DNA from: Bacteroidota bacterium
GTDB lineage: Bacteria > Bacteroidota > Bacteroidia > Bacteroidales > Rikenellaceae
Length of the DNA: 11,449 nt
Reading direction: 5' to 3'
NCBI GenBank assembly: GCA_023443765.1
Contig: JAEZTA010000066.1
Span: forward strand, 1 to 11,449
Each line of letters opens with the position of its first letter. Positions within the stretch are counted from its first letter, which is position 1. The notes under the pieces are model-generated. The model had not been told where the DNA came from. It did not search any database and saw only the letters and a list, made by a program, of their open reading frames with translations. This document shows positions 5,180 to 11,449 of this stretch, piece after piece. Made by a program: the position numbers and the translations under genes.

Positions 5180-6856
5180 ATGGCAAGCGAAACAAACGAA
5201 ACACGGGAGAAGTCGCTGAACTTCCTCGAAGAGATCATCGAAGAGTCGATCGCCAAAGGCGAAACGCGCGTACAGACCCGTTTCCCGCCCGAGCCGAACG
5301 GCTACCTGCATATCGGTCACGCCAAGAGCATCTGCATCAACTTCGGCCTGGCGAAGAAATACGGTGGCAAATGCAACCTGCGTTTCGACGACACGAACCC
5401 CGTCAAGGAGGATGTGGAGTATGTCGATTCGATCAAGCGCGACATCCAGTGGCTGGGTTTCCAGTGGGAGCTGGAGCGCTATGCCTCGGACTACTTCGAC
5501 CAGCTCTACGAGTGGGCCGTCGTTCTGATCAAAAAGGGGCTGGCCTACGTCGACGACCAGACGCAGGAGCAGATTCGCGAGAACCGCGGCACGGTGTCCG
5601 TTCCGGGCACGCCTTCGCCGTGGCGCGACCGTTCGGTCGAGGAGAACCTCGACCTGTTCGTCCGCATGAAGAACGGTGAATTCCCCGACGGAGCAAAGGT
5701 CCTGCGCGCCAAGATCGACATGGCGCACCCGAACATGCTGTTCCGCGACCCGCTGATGTACCGCATCATCCACACCAGCCACCACCGCACGGGCGACAAA
5801 TGGTGCATCTACCCGATGTACGACTACGCCCACGGCCAGAGCGATTCGATCGAGCAGATCACCCACTCGATCTGTACGCTCGAATTCGACGTACACCGCC
5901 CGCTCTACGACTGGTTCATCCAGGCATTGGAGATATTCCCCTCGCACCAGTACGAGTTCGCACGTCTGAACCTCACCTATACGATGATGTCGAAACGCAA
6001 GCTGCTCAAACTCGTGCAGGAGAACGCCGTGATGGGTTGGGACGACCCCCGCATGCCGACCATCTGCGCCCTGCGCCGCAAAGGTTACACGCCGGCTTCG
6101 GTGCGCAATTTCGCCGAGATGGTAGGTGTCGCCAAACGCGACAACGTGATCGACCTGGGCAAACTGGAATACTGCGTACGCGAGGATTTGAACAAGGTCG
6201 CCGAGCGCCGCATGGCTGTGCTGAACCCGCTGAAGGTCGTGATCACGAACTACGAGGACGGCAAAACCGAGCAGTTCACCGCGATCAACAACCCCGAGGA
6301 CGAAGCTGCCGGAACGCGTCAGGTTCCCTTCTCGAAGGTGATCTATATCGAGCGCGACGACTTCATGGAGGAACCTCCCAAGAAGTTCTTCCGCCTTTGC
6401 CCCGGCGGCGAAGTGCGTCTGCGCTACGCCTACCTGATCAAGTGCGAAGAGGTCGTGAAGGATGCCGAAGGCAACATCACCGAGCTGCGCTGCACCTACG
6501 ATCCGATGTCGGGCGAAGGTTCGTCGAGCGACGGCCGCCGCGTGAAGGGCGTCATCCACTGGGTGTCGGCCAAAGACGCTGTGGAGGCCGAAATCCGGCT
6601 GTTCAACCCGCTCTTTACGAAAGAGGACCCGGACGACGTGGCCGAGGGCCAGACGTGGGAAGATAACCTCAACCCGGAGTCGATGGTCAAGGTCACGGGT
6701 TACCTGGAACCGTCGCTGCGCGACATCCCGGTAGGTCAGGCCGTGCAGTTCGAGCGCGTGGGCTATTTCTGCCCCGACACCGACTCGACGCCCGAACACC
6801 TCGTGTTCAACCGTACGGTGACATTGAAGGATTCGTGGGCCAAAATCAACAAGTAA
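5180..6856 (+). CDS. glnS: Glutaminyl-tRNA synthetase
   Basis: This enzyme charges tRNA-Gln with glutamine using ATP, in the cytosol. The 558 residues match bacterial GlnRS. It has the class I signatures: FPPEPNGYLHIGHAKS with HIGH at 44-47, and a KMSKS-type loop MMSKRKL (M270-S271-K272-R273-K274). GlnRS-typical segments include RFDDTNP (68-74), PMYDYAHGQSDSIEQITHS and CTLEFDVHRPLYDW. The C-terminal half carries the two anticodon-binding beta-barrels. The GlnRS rather than GluRS assignment rests on these segments and the two-barrel C-terminus. The start at 5180 is 1 bp after the upstream stop, suggesting translational coupling. A strong terminator follows at 6876-6910. Its presence implies direct Gln-tRNA charging rather than sole use of the GatCAB route. 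Confidence 0.98.
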   Translation: MASETNETREKSLNFLEEIIEESIAKGETRVQTRFPPEPNGYLHIGHAKSICINFGLAKKYGGKCNLRFDDTNPVKEDVEYVDSIKRDIQWLGFQWELERYASDYFDQLYEWAVVLIKKGLAYVDDQTQEQIRENRGTVSVPGTPSPWRDRSVEENLDLFVRMKNGEFPDGAKVLRAKIDMAHPNMLFRDPLMYRIIHTSHHRTGDKWCIYPMYDYAHGQSDSIEQITHSICTLEFDVHRPLYDWFIQALEIFPSHQYEFARLNLTYTMMSKRKLLKLVQENAVMGWDDPRMPTICALRRKGYTPASVRNFAEMVGVAKRDNVIDLGKLEYCVREDLNKVAERRMAVLNPLKVVITNYEDGKTEQFTAINNPEDEAAGTRQVPFSKVIYIERDDFMEEPPKKFFRLCPGGEVRLRYAYLIKCEEVVKDAEGNITELRCTYDPMSGEGSSSDGRRVKGVIHWVSAKDAVEAEIRLFNPLFTKEDPDDVAEGQTWEDNLNPESMVKVTGYLEPSLRDIPVGQAVQFERVGYFCPDTDSTPEHLVFNRTVTLKDSWAKINK

Positions 6857-6875
6857 ACATCTCTTATTCAATACG

Positions 6876-6910
6876 AAGACGTTCGGCATTCATGCCGGGC
6901 GTCTTTTTTT
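6876..6910 (+). terminator. Intrinsic terminator after glnS
   Basis: A stem of about 13 bp (AAGACGTTCGGCA paired with TGCCGGGCGTCTT, including two G-U pairs) has a TTCA loop and runs into seven T at 6904-6910. It begins 19 bp after the glnS stop. This is the clearest factor-independent terminator in the window. Confidence 0.93.
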
Positions 6911-6942
6911 ATTATTTCCAGCTGAGTTCACCGGATTTTAAC

Positions 6943-6950
6943 TACCTTTG
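6943..6950 (+). promoter_or_regulatory. Histidine kinase promoter -7 element
   Basis: TACCTTTG matches TAnnTTTG and lies 25 bp before the ATG at 6976. It supports that start over the longer open frame from 6835, which would run through the glnS 3' end and the terminator. No clear -33 box. Confidence 0.7.
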
Positions 6951-6975
6951 TGTCGTTCCAAAAAAACCACACACC

Positions 6976-8196
6976 ATGCATTGGCTGTCGATCATAGGAA
7001 TAACGATTTTGGCAGGATTCTGCGCCTGCCTGCTCTGCCGCATCCGCGGTCAGCGCCGATACATCCGACTGAGCGACTACATCAACGACGAGATATTCCG
7101 CAACGTAGCGGCTTATATCCTGCTGGTCGATCCGGATTTCAACGTACTGCAAACCAATTATTACACCCTGACCGGCTCGGCCCAGCCGCCCCGATTGCCC
7201 AAGGTCGGCAACCTGCTGCGCTGCAAGAACGGCGAGGATGCCGGGGTCTGCGGCACGCATGACCTCTGCGCCGACTGCCCTGTCCGCGCAGCCATTGCCG
7301 GGGCATTTAGCGCGGGCAAAGGGTTCTCGGGACTGGAAGCCCCGATGGTGCTCTACACCTCCGACGACCACACGAAGGCCATCGACTGCGACGTGAGCGT
7401 ATCGGGCAATTTCCTCACCGTCGCCGGGCAATCCCGCGTGGTGCTGACCGTGAGCGACATCACGGCCCAGAAACACACGCAGCGCGAATTGGAGAAAGCG
7501 CGCGTTCGGGCCGAGGAGTCCGACCGCATGAAGTCGCTCTTCCTGGCCAACACGAGCCACGAACTGCGCACGCCGCTGAATGCCATCATCGGCTTCTCGG
7601 AACTGCTCATGACCGATCCCGCTCCCGAAGACAAACAGGAGTACATGCGCGTCATCCGCCAGAACAGCGAAGTGCTGATGCAACTGATCAACGACCTGCT
7701 CGACCTTTCGAAGATCGAAACGGGGACGCTCGACTACGAATACACGGATGTGGAACTGAATGCCGTGATGGAGGAACTGGAAGGCGGTTTCCGCATCCGC
7801 CAGCCGGAAGGCAGCCCGGTGCAGATCGTTTTTCACCGGCAGTATCCCGCAAGCTACATCCGTACGGACCGTAAACGGCTGACCCAGGTGATAGCAAATT
7901 TCCTGAGCAACGCCGTGAAATACACCGAAAAGGGTTCGATCGATTTCGGATTCGAGATCCGCAACAAGGAACTGTACGTCTATGTCAGGGATACGGGCAC
8001 AGGCATTCCCGAAGAGCTTCAGCGGCGGCTTTTCGAGCGGTTCACCAAAGCGGGATCGTTCAAACAGGGCATCGGCATCGGACTGGCCATCTCGAAGTCG
8101 ATCGTCGAAACACTGGGCGGACGTATCGGCGTCGAATCCGAACCGGACAAAGGTTCGACCTTCTGGTTCACGCTGCCCTACGAGGCGCAGGAATAG
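6976..8196 (+). CDS. Membrane-anchored sensor histidine kinase with a four-Cys PAS-like domain
   Basis: A 406-residue HisKA/HATPase_c kinase. An N-terminal transmembrane helix (about 3-23, IIGITILAGFCACLLC core) is followed by a PAS-like domain (about 35-165) with Cys83, 92, 98 and 101 (C-x8-C-x5-C-x2-C, ending CADCPVR) and closing in VVLTVSDIT. After a short coiled linker (165-185) comes the HisKA domain with phospho-acceptor His195 in SHELRTP. The ATPase domain has an N box NFLSNAVKYT (308-317), G1 DTGTGIP (339-345), F box RLFERF (351-356) and G2 GIGIGLAIS (365-373). No receiver domain or response regulator is adjacent, so it is an orphan here. The spaced cysteines suggest metal, Fe-S or redox sensing, which is inference. 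It converges with the split gene on the minus strand with 6 bp between stops. Confidence 0.93.
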   Translation: MHWLSIIGITILAGFCACLLCRIRGQRRYIRLSDYINDEIFRNVAAYILLVDPDFNVLQTNYYTLTGSAQPPRLPKVGNLLRCKNGEDAGVCGTHDLCADCPVRAAIAGAFSAGKGFSGLEAPMVLYTSDDHTKAIDCDVSVSGNFLTVAGQSRVVLTVSDITAQKHTQRELEKARVRAEESDRMKSLFLANTSHELRTPLNAIIGFSELLMTDPAPEDKQEYMRVIRQNSEVLMQLINDLLDLSKIETGTLDYEYTDVELNAVMEELEGGFRIRQPEGSPVQIVFHRQYPASYIRTDRKRLTQVIANFLSNAVKYTEKGSIDFGFEIRNKELYVYVRDTGTGIPEELQRRLFERFTKAGSFKQGIGIGLAISKSIVETLGGRIGVESEPDKGSTFWFTLPYEAQE

Positions 8197-8210
8197 CTAC
8201 GGCTATTTCT
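8189..8210. terminator. Short hairpin spanning both convergent stop codons
   Basis: A 9-bp stem (8189-8197 with 8202-8210, one G-U pair) closes on a TACG loop. In the plus-strand RNA this is a stable C(UACG)G tetraloop. It contains the TAG of the histidine kinase gene and, on the other strand, the TAG of the minus-strand gene. There is no strong T-tract, so terminator function is plausible but unproven. It is the only structure available between the convergent genes. Confidence 0.45.
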
Positions 8211-8520
8211 TCCTGGGTTTCCAGACTTCCCCGCCCCTGCGCAGGGGAATAAAACACTGCCGTTCCTTCCATGCTCCTTTAATCCAATAAGCGTCCCAGC
8301 GCGTCGCAGAACGAAAAGCCTGTATGGCCGCCCGCAAACGCGGATCGGCAGCGTCCGCGATCTTCTCTTTTACCGGTATCAGCAACTGAGCCCGGTCGAT
8401 CCGCACGACCCGGCCCGTGGAATCGGCGGCAAAAACCATGTAAAGTGTCAGCATATCGGGCAGTTCTCCGACATACAGGCTGTCGAACGCCGCAGCGACA
8501 CACCCTGCGTTGTGCTCCAA
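8203..8520 (-). CDS. 3' part of a split gene; TonB C-terminal-like domain
   Basis: This is a 105-codon frame whose only upstream start is TTG at 8520; the first ATG is at 8454. The frame is open back to 8532, where it meets the A5 run that ends the upstream gene's reading frame. The segment LYMVFAADSTGRVVRI, then PRLRAAIQAFRSATRWDAYW..GAWKERQCFIPLR, resembles the TonB C-terminal domain pattern (V.F.vd..G.v....v......l...a...v.....w.pg...g.......ipv). The lack of a good start and of a promoter, together with the join to the upstream frame, suggests it is the second half of one protein of about 276 residues rather than a separate gene. Confidence 0.6.
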   Translation of the reverse strand: MEHNAGCVAAAFDSLYVGELPDMLTLYMVFAADSTGRVVRIDRAQLLIPVKEKIADAADPRLRAAIQAFRSATRWDAYWIKGAWKERQCFIPLRRGGEVWKPRKK

Positions 8521-8522
8521 CC

Positions 8523-9032
8523 CTACACCTTTTTATATAGATGGTTCCGATAGGCTTTCGTGCCTCTTACATGCCCCTTAGATACCGTAGCAACCCATTC
8601 CTGTTCGAGATTCCGCATAAATCCGTCGTGCTGGTAATAGACCAGATCGCCCTTGCCATAGCGAATTTCGCCGCTGAACCAGTCGGCCCGGACACGGGTT
8701 CCTTCGGCCGATTTCGGAAACAGCTCGGCCCCGGTGAAAACCGGATCGCCCTCCGTCGTTTCCACCCGTTCGAGCCACAACATCCCCCTATCCAGTCGCC
8801 AGACACCAATGTATGCACGCCAGCAGGCTGTGCTCCAGGGTGCGTCGATCTCCTTCAGCCGGGCTCCGAGCCGGGCAAGCACGGTGGAATCCGCCGTTTC
8901 CAGCGGCAGGGCGAACAAACACATCGTATCGTGCCCCACGATCAGCATCTCGGCAGACTGCCCGGTTGCTGATGCGCGGAAGGGCAACAAAACCGACACG
9001 GCTGCAAATAACAGAACAAATGCGCGTACCAT
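8523..9032 (-). CDS. 5' part of a split gene; secreted protein of unknown function
   Basis: 169 residues with a signal peptide (MVRAFVLLFAAVSVLLPFRA, cleavage near SATG). The mature part contains YIGVWRLDRGMLWLERV and a later ADWFSGEIRYGKGDLVYYQH segment; I do not recognise a family. I chose the ATG at 9032 because the longer open frame (to 9119) would include the promoter and a terminator. The frame ends in TAG just after AAAAAG (LYKKV-stop). Moving to the -1 frame at that run gives LYKKGVGLEHN and continues into the TonB-like segment. Either a base was lost from the A run (mutation or sequencing error), or the ribosome shifts frame, or the two parts are separate. A broken single gene is the most likely reading. 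Confidence 0.7.
   Translation of the reverse strand: MVRAFVLLFAAVSVLLPFRASATGQSAEMLIVGHDTMCLFALPLETADSTVLARLGARLKEIDAPWSTACWRAYIGVWRLDRGMLWLERVETTEGDPVFTGAELFPKSAEGTRVRADWFSGEIRYGKGDLVYYQHDGFMRNLEQEWVATVSKGHVRGTKAYRNHLYKKV
8529..8535 (-). other. Frame-change site, TAAAAAG
   Basis: On the minus strand the zero-frame codons are TAT AAA AAG GTG TAG. A -1 shift at this point, or one extra A in the A5 run, joins the 8523-9032 frame to the 8203-8532 frame without a stop. The heptamer T-AAA-AAG resembles the A-AAA-AAG slippery site but has T in the first position. Only a weak 4-bp hairpin (GTTG/CAAC) follows, so programmed shifting is not well supported. Confidence 0.6.
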
Positions 9033-9048
9033 ATACAAGGGATTTCCA

Positions 9049-9080
9049 TAAAGATAGGTAAAAACAAGAAATCCCGCAAA
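9049..9080 (-). promoter_or_regulatory. Promoter of the split gene (TTTG-N20-TATCTTTA)
   Basis: On the minus strand, TTTG (9080-9077) lies exactly 20 nt before TATCTTTA (9056-9049). Transcription start is predicted near 9046, about 14 nt before the ATG at 9032. The -33 box directly abuts the hairpin at 9081-9116 that ends the upstream araC-type gene. An intact promoter argues that the split gene is still transcribed. Confidence 0.75.
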
Positions 9081-9116
9081 TCCTGTTGCGAAAACTACAT
9101 CGTCTTCGCAACAGGA
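9081..9116 (-). terminator. Hairpin after the AraC-type regulator gene
   Basis: A perfect 11-bp inverted repeat (TCCTGTTGCGA at 9081-9091 and its complement at 9106-9116) with a 14-nt loop, 25 bp after the regulator's stop. Minus-strand sequence after it is moderately T-rich (TTTGCGGGATTTCTTGTTTTT) and is also the next gene's -33 region and promoter spacer. It probably insulates the two minus-strand genes. Confidence 0.7.
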
Positions 9117-9141
9117 CACTGCGGGGTCGGCGCGGCAATCG

Positions 9142-10005
9142 CTACACCAGCGGAACGTAAATCTCGGTTTTGAGTTTTTCGGCCGGAACCCGGTCGGGAC
9201 TATTGATGTACTTCTCGAAACAGGGAGTGTCGCGCAGTTCGCAGCCGCTTTCGGACAGCCATTGGCCGAATATCCGTTCGTAAGCGCCTCCCAGCCCGGT
9301 ATACGGGCCAGTATGGAGAAACACGGCGTATTTGCCTCCGGCGATCTGCTTCACGCCGATATCGCCGTCGGCGACAGGCCCTGCAGGCAGCGACAGACAT
9401 ACGTCGCAGCGCAGGTCGCCGGCCTGCGAAATGTCGGGGTCGTTGTGGTAAATGACGAAGTGTTCGATCCCCGCCGTAAAGAGTTTGCGCGCCTTGACGT
9501 AACTCCACAGGCGGAGGAAACAGGCGCCGTAGTCCACCTGGCTGTAATTGCCCTGGGCGCGGATATACGCCACGGTCTTGACTGGAATTTCCCGGATTTT
9601 GGGTTTCGACAACCGGATTTCGGCGTCGGGTTGGATGCTGCTGTTCATCATCGGACGGTTTTTAGTGATTCGATACGTTTTGGGCGAGATACCGAAAAAC
9701 CGCCGGAACGCCTTGCTCAGCGACGAGGGCGTGTCGTAGCCCACGCGGTAAGCCACCTCCGAAACGGGAGCGTCCGTATAGCGCAACAGCCGTGCGGCGG
9801 TCTCGATCCGTGTGCGGACGATGAATTCGCCGATAGGCTCACCTAACATCGCGGAAACGATGCGGTGGAAATGGTACGGGGAAAAAGCCGAAATTCCGGC
9901 CAGGGTGCGCAGGTCGATCTCCTCGTCGAGGTGCATCCGGACATACTCGACGACAAGGTTCAGGCGCCGCTGGTAATCGTTTGTTGTGGCTGGTTTGTTC
10001 TTCAT
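9142..10005 (-). CDS. AraC-family regulator with GyrI-like effector domain
   Basis: A 287-residue transcription factor. The N-terminal AraC/XylS DNA-binding domain has its first helix-turn-helix at about 31-51 (LRTLAGISAFSPYHFHRIVS) and second at 81-101 (VSEVAYRVGYDTPSSLSKAF), followed by GISPKTYR. The C-terminal half (about 134-287) is GyrI/Rob-like: it opens with IREIPVKTVAYIRAQGNY and contains the GGKYAVFLHTGPY segment and the LRDTPCFEKYIN...EIYVPL ending. In this architecture (Rob, BmrR-type GyrI folds) the C-terminal domain binds hydrophobic or cationic small molecules, so a role in drug or stress response is inferred. No efflux pump is adjacent, and the target is unknown. The start at 10005 is supported by a TACCTTTG box 8 bp upstream, which predicts a near-leaderless mRNA. 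Confidence 0.94.
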   Translation of the reverse strand: MKNKPATTNDYQRRLNLVVEYVRMHLDEEIDLRTLAGISAFSPYHFHRIVSAMLGEPIGEFIVRTRIETAARLLRYTDAPVSEVAYRVGYDTPSSLSKAFRRFFGISPKTYRITKNRPMMNSSIQPDAEIRLSKPKIREIPVKTVAYIRAQGNYSQVDYGACFLRLWSYVKARKLFTAGIEHFVIYHNDPDISQAGDLRCDVCLSLPAGPVADGDIGVKQIAGGKYAVFLHTGPYTGLGGAYERIFGQWLSESGCELRDTPCFEKYINSPDRVPAEKLKTEIYVPLV

Positions 10006-10012
10006 CTCGCAA

Positions 10013-10020
10013 CAAAGGTA
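10013..10020 (-). promoter_or_regulatory. -7 element of the AraC-type regulator gene
   Basis: The minus strand reads TACCTTTG, matching TAnnTTTG, and ends 7 nt before the ATG at 10005. That implies a leader of only about 5 nt, shorter than at the other genes. No TTTG is found 20 nt upstream. The spacer contains a GCACG-TGG-CGTGC inverted repeat (10021-10033). Confidence 0.6.
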
Positions 10021-10033
10021 GCACGTGGCGTGC
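10021..10033. promoter_or_regulatory. GCACG(TGG)CGTGC inverted repeat in the regulator's promoter spacer
   Basis: Perfect 5-bp arms with a 3-bp centre, directly next to the -7 box. A protein bound here would block or alter promoter use, so autoregulation is possible. It could equally be a small RNA hairpin at the end of the upstream glycosyltransferase transcript. The short arms make chance a real possibility. Confidence 0.3.
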
Positions 10034-10066
10034 GAAGCGACTTTTCCGGTCTTGCGGATTTTAGCG

Positions 10067-11083
10067 TCAGCGCATCATGCTGCCGAAGGTGCGCCGCCCG
10101 AGAAGGTAACGCAGCACCACCGAGCCCCGGTAGATATTCTCCGATGCCGATCCTTTGCGGTTTTCACGGATCACACGGCGTTTGCGGGACAAAGCCCCGT
10201 GCCAGCGGATAAAGTCGCGGTAGGCCCGGAACACAGCCCGGAAATTATCCCTGCGCCCCTGCGCCAGATAGGACAGCGCGGCGAGCATGTCGAGCACCGG
10301 ACGCGCGACAGCCACGAAAAGCCGCTGTGCGGGCGAGGTGCATTTATAGAGCATGGCGAGATTATTCCGGTGGTTGTAGAAAACCTTGGTCGGGGAATCG
10401 GTCTGGAGTGTTCCTCCGCCCAGGTGGTAAACCGTACTCTGCGGCACGATCCGCACCCGGTAACCAGCCAGTTGCATCCGCCAGCAAAGATCGATCTCCT
10501 CCATGTGGGCGAAGAAATCACCGTCGAAGCCACCCAGCGCGCGAAACACGTCGGCCCGGCAGCAGAAAGCCGCGCCGCTCACCCAGAAAACGTCGCGCTG
10601 GTCGTCGTACTGGCCCCGGTCCTTCTCCACGCGGCGCAGGATGCGGCCCCGGCAAAAGGGATAACCCAGGTAGTCGATAAAACCGCCCGAAGCCCCGGCA
10701 TATTCGAACTCCGTCCGGTCGGCATAGGAGATCAGTTTCGGCGCGGCGACCGCCACGTCGGGATTGCGTTCCAGGCAGTCGAGGATCGGTTCGAGCCACC
10801 CCGCGGGAGTCTCTATATCGGAATTGAGCAACAGGTAATAGTCGGCTTCAATCCCTTCCAGCGCCCGGTTGTAGCCCCCGGCAAAGCCGTAGTTGGCATC
10901 CATGCACAGGACCGAGACCGACGGAAATTCGGCGGCGAGCACCGCGACGGAGTCGTCCGTCGAACCATTGTCGGCGACGATGACCCCGACCCCTTCGGGC
11001 GCGGCGGCCACGACCGACGGCAGAAAACGACGCAGGTGCTCTACGCCGTTCCAGTTGAGTATTACGATTTTAGCGACTGCCAT
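10067..11083 (-). CDS. GT2-family glycosyltransferase (rhamnosyltransferase-like)
   Basis: A 338-residue GT-A-fold enzyme transferring sugar from a nucleotide donor. Motifs are VILNWNG (7-13), IVADNGSTDDS (35-45), ANYGFAGGYN (63-72), the metal-binding LNSDIETP (86-93, NSD in place of DxD), FWVSGAAFCCR (166-176), GGFDGDFFAHMEEIDLCWR (184-202, with the catalytic-base ED/EE region) and HLGGGT followed by HRNNL (238-242). These match the WbbL/rhamnosyltransferase-like branch of GT2. A basic, Arg-rich C-terminus (about 285-320) may contact the membrane. The substrate cannot be read from the sequence. The ATG at 11083 overlaps the upstream acyltransferase by 14 nt, so the two are translationally coupled, which points to cell-envelope glycolipid or polysaccharide work. 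Confidence 0.93.
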   Translation of the reverse strand: MAVAKIVILNWNGVEHLRRFLPSVVAAAPEGVGVIVADNGSTDDSVAVLAAEFPSVSVLCMDANYGFAGGYNRALEGIEADYYLLLNSDIETPAGWLEPILDCLERNPDVAVAAPKLISYADRTEFEYAGASGGFIDYLGYPFCRGRILRRVEKDRGQYDDQRDVFWVSGAAFCCRADVFRALGGFDGDFFAHMEEIDLCWRMQLAGYRVRIVPQSTVYHLGGGTLQTDSPTKVFYNHRNNLAMLYKCTSPAQRLFVAVARPVLDMLAALSYLAQGRRDNFRAVFRAYRDFIRWHGALSRKRRVIRENRKGSASENIYRGSVVLRYLLGRRTFGSMMR

Positions 11084-11449
11084 GAATTCGTTTGTGTTTC
11101 CAGCGACGATGCGACCACATCCACAATTCGGGGCGTTCGCAAATCATCTTCTCCAGTTTACGAACGTAACGTTCCGTGATTTCGTATTCAGCAACCTCTT
11201 CTTTGCCGTCATAAATCAGTTCAAAGGACATTTCGTAGTGTCCCCGCCGGAGGCGGTCCATCTTCACAAAGTAGACCGGGAGATTACAACGCAGGGCCAG
11301 CTTTTCGCCGCCGTCGAAGAAGATCGTATCCTGGTTGAGGAAACGGAACCAATGGCTGTCGGGTCGGCGCGGAGGATTCTGGTCGGCGATAAGCCCCAGC
11401 ACGAGGTTTTTACCGTCGATGCCCGTCTCTCTGTTGCGCAGGTAAAAAC
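11070..11449 (-). CDS. LpxL/HtrB-family acyltransferase, C-terminal part, cut by window edge
   Basis: This is the last 122 or so residues of a lipid A/lysophospholipid acyltransferase. The frame is open to the right edge and starts outside the window. Visible are NLVLGLIADQNP (the LLPDQ-like motif of the family), HWFRFLNQDTIFFDGGEKLA, then LPVYFVKMDRLRRGHYEM, and the closing WMWSHRRWKHKR, the W-x-H-R-R-W-K signature of these enzymes. The catalytic HxxxxD/E motif would be upstream and is not seen. It acts at the inner membrane in outer-membrane lipid biosynthesis. Its stop lies inside the start of the GT2 gene (14-nt overlap). From memory, a similar acyltransferase-GT2 pair often follows mtaB in Bacteroidota; this was not checked. 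Confidence 0.9.
   Translation of the reverse strand, partial: FYLRNRETGIDGKNLVLGLIADQNPPRRPDSHWFRFLNQDTIFFDGGEKLALRCNLPVYFVKMDRLRRGHYEMSFELIYDGKEEVAEYEITERYVRKLEKMICERPELWMWSHRRWKHKRIHGSR

Noticed and set aside
5141..6889. 582-codon open frame on the minus strand opposite glnS
   Set aside because: It lies antisense to a certain glnS gene, has no recognisable motif, and its His/Val/Arg-rich composition is what high-GC codon usage on the opposite strand produces.
6835..6975. 47-codon N-terminal extension of the histidine kinase
   Set aside because: It overlaps the glnS 3' end, the intrinsic terminator and the -7 element; the ATG at 6976 starts directly at the membrane helix.
6928..7836. 302-codon minus-strand frame opposite the histidine kinase
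   Set aside because: Antisense shadow of a well-supported kinase gene, with no family features and no promoter pattern.
8234..8247. Perfect 14-bp palindrome CCCCTGCGCAGGGG
   Set aside because: It falls inside the coding sequence for the PLRRG segment and has no loop or associated signal; probably a by-product of GC-rich codons.
10025..11179. 384-codon plus-strand frame opposite the glycosyltransferase
   Set aside because: Low-complexity shadow composition, and it runs through both the GT2 gene and the acyltransferase end on the other strand.

Overview
The window is compact, high-GC (roughly 58-60% by eye) chromosomal DNA from a member of the Bacteroidota. Genes start without Shine-Dalgarno sequences. 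Almost every 5' end is preceded by a TAnnTTTG-type -7 element, in three cases with TTTG or a near match exactly 20 nt upstream, which is the Bacteroidetes promoter pattern. High GC together with this gene content suggests Alistipes/Rikenellaceae rather than Bacteroides. That genus-level call is inference.

Layout. (1) 1-2230, minus strand: a purine (GMP) operon, guaB, then a 58-residue two-helix membrane microprotein, then guaA (cut by the left edge). (2) 2394-3410, minus: panB (pantothenate/CoA synthesis), with a large nested UUCG hairpin downstream and an unusual duplicated promoter upstream that carries 11-bp-spaced TTGCGCT repeats and a G10 tract at the predicted distal start site. (3) 3449-3985, minus: a SpoU/TrmH-family RNA 2'-O-methyltransferase. 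It is divergent from (4) 4066-6910, plus: a secreted, probably beta-barrel protein of unknown function and glnS, 1 bp apart and closed by a strong intrinsic terminator. The divergent promoters form a 9-bp inverted repeat. (5) 6976-8196, plus: an orphan membrane histidine kinase with a four-cysteine PAS-like sensor domain. (6) 8203-9032, minus: a secreted protein gene split by a -1 frame change at an A5 run; its second half resembles a TonB C-terminal domain. (7) 9142-10005, minus: an AraC-type activator with a GyrI-like C-terminal domain. (8) 10067-11449, minus: a GT2 glycosyltransferase overlapping by 14 nt the end of a lipid A/lysophospholipid acyltransferase (LpxL family) cut by the right edge, a cell-envelope gene pair.

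Most genes are housekeeping (GMP, pantothenate, Gln-tRNA, RNA modification), interspersed with envelope and sensing genes. No mobile element, CRISPR array, tRNA, rRNA or defence system is visible. The signals most worth following are the microprotein inside the gua operon, the duplicated repeat-bearing panB promoter with its G10 tract, and the frame-split gene.
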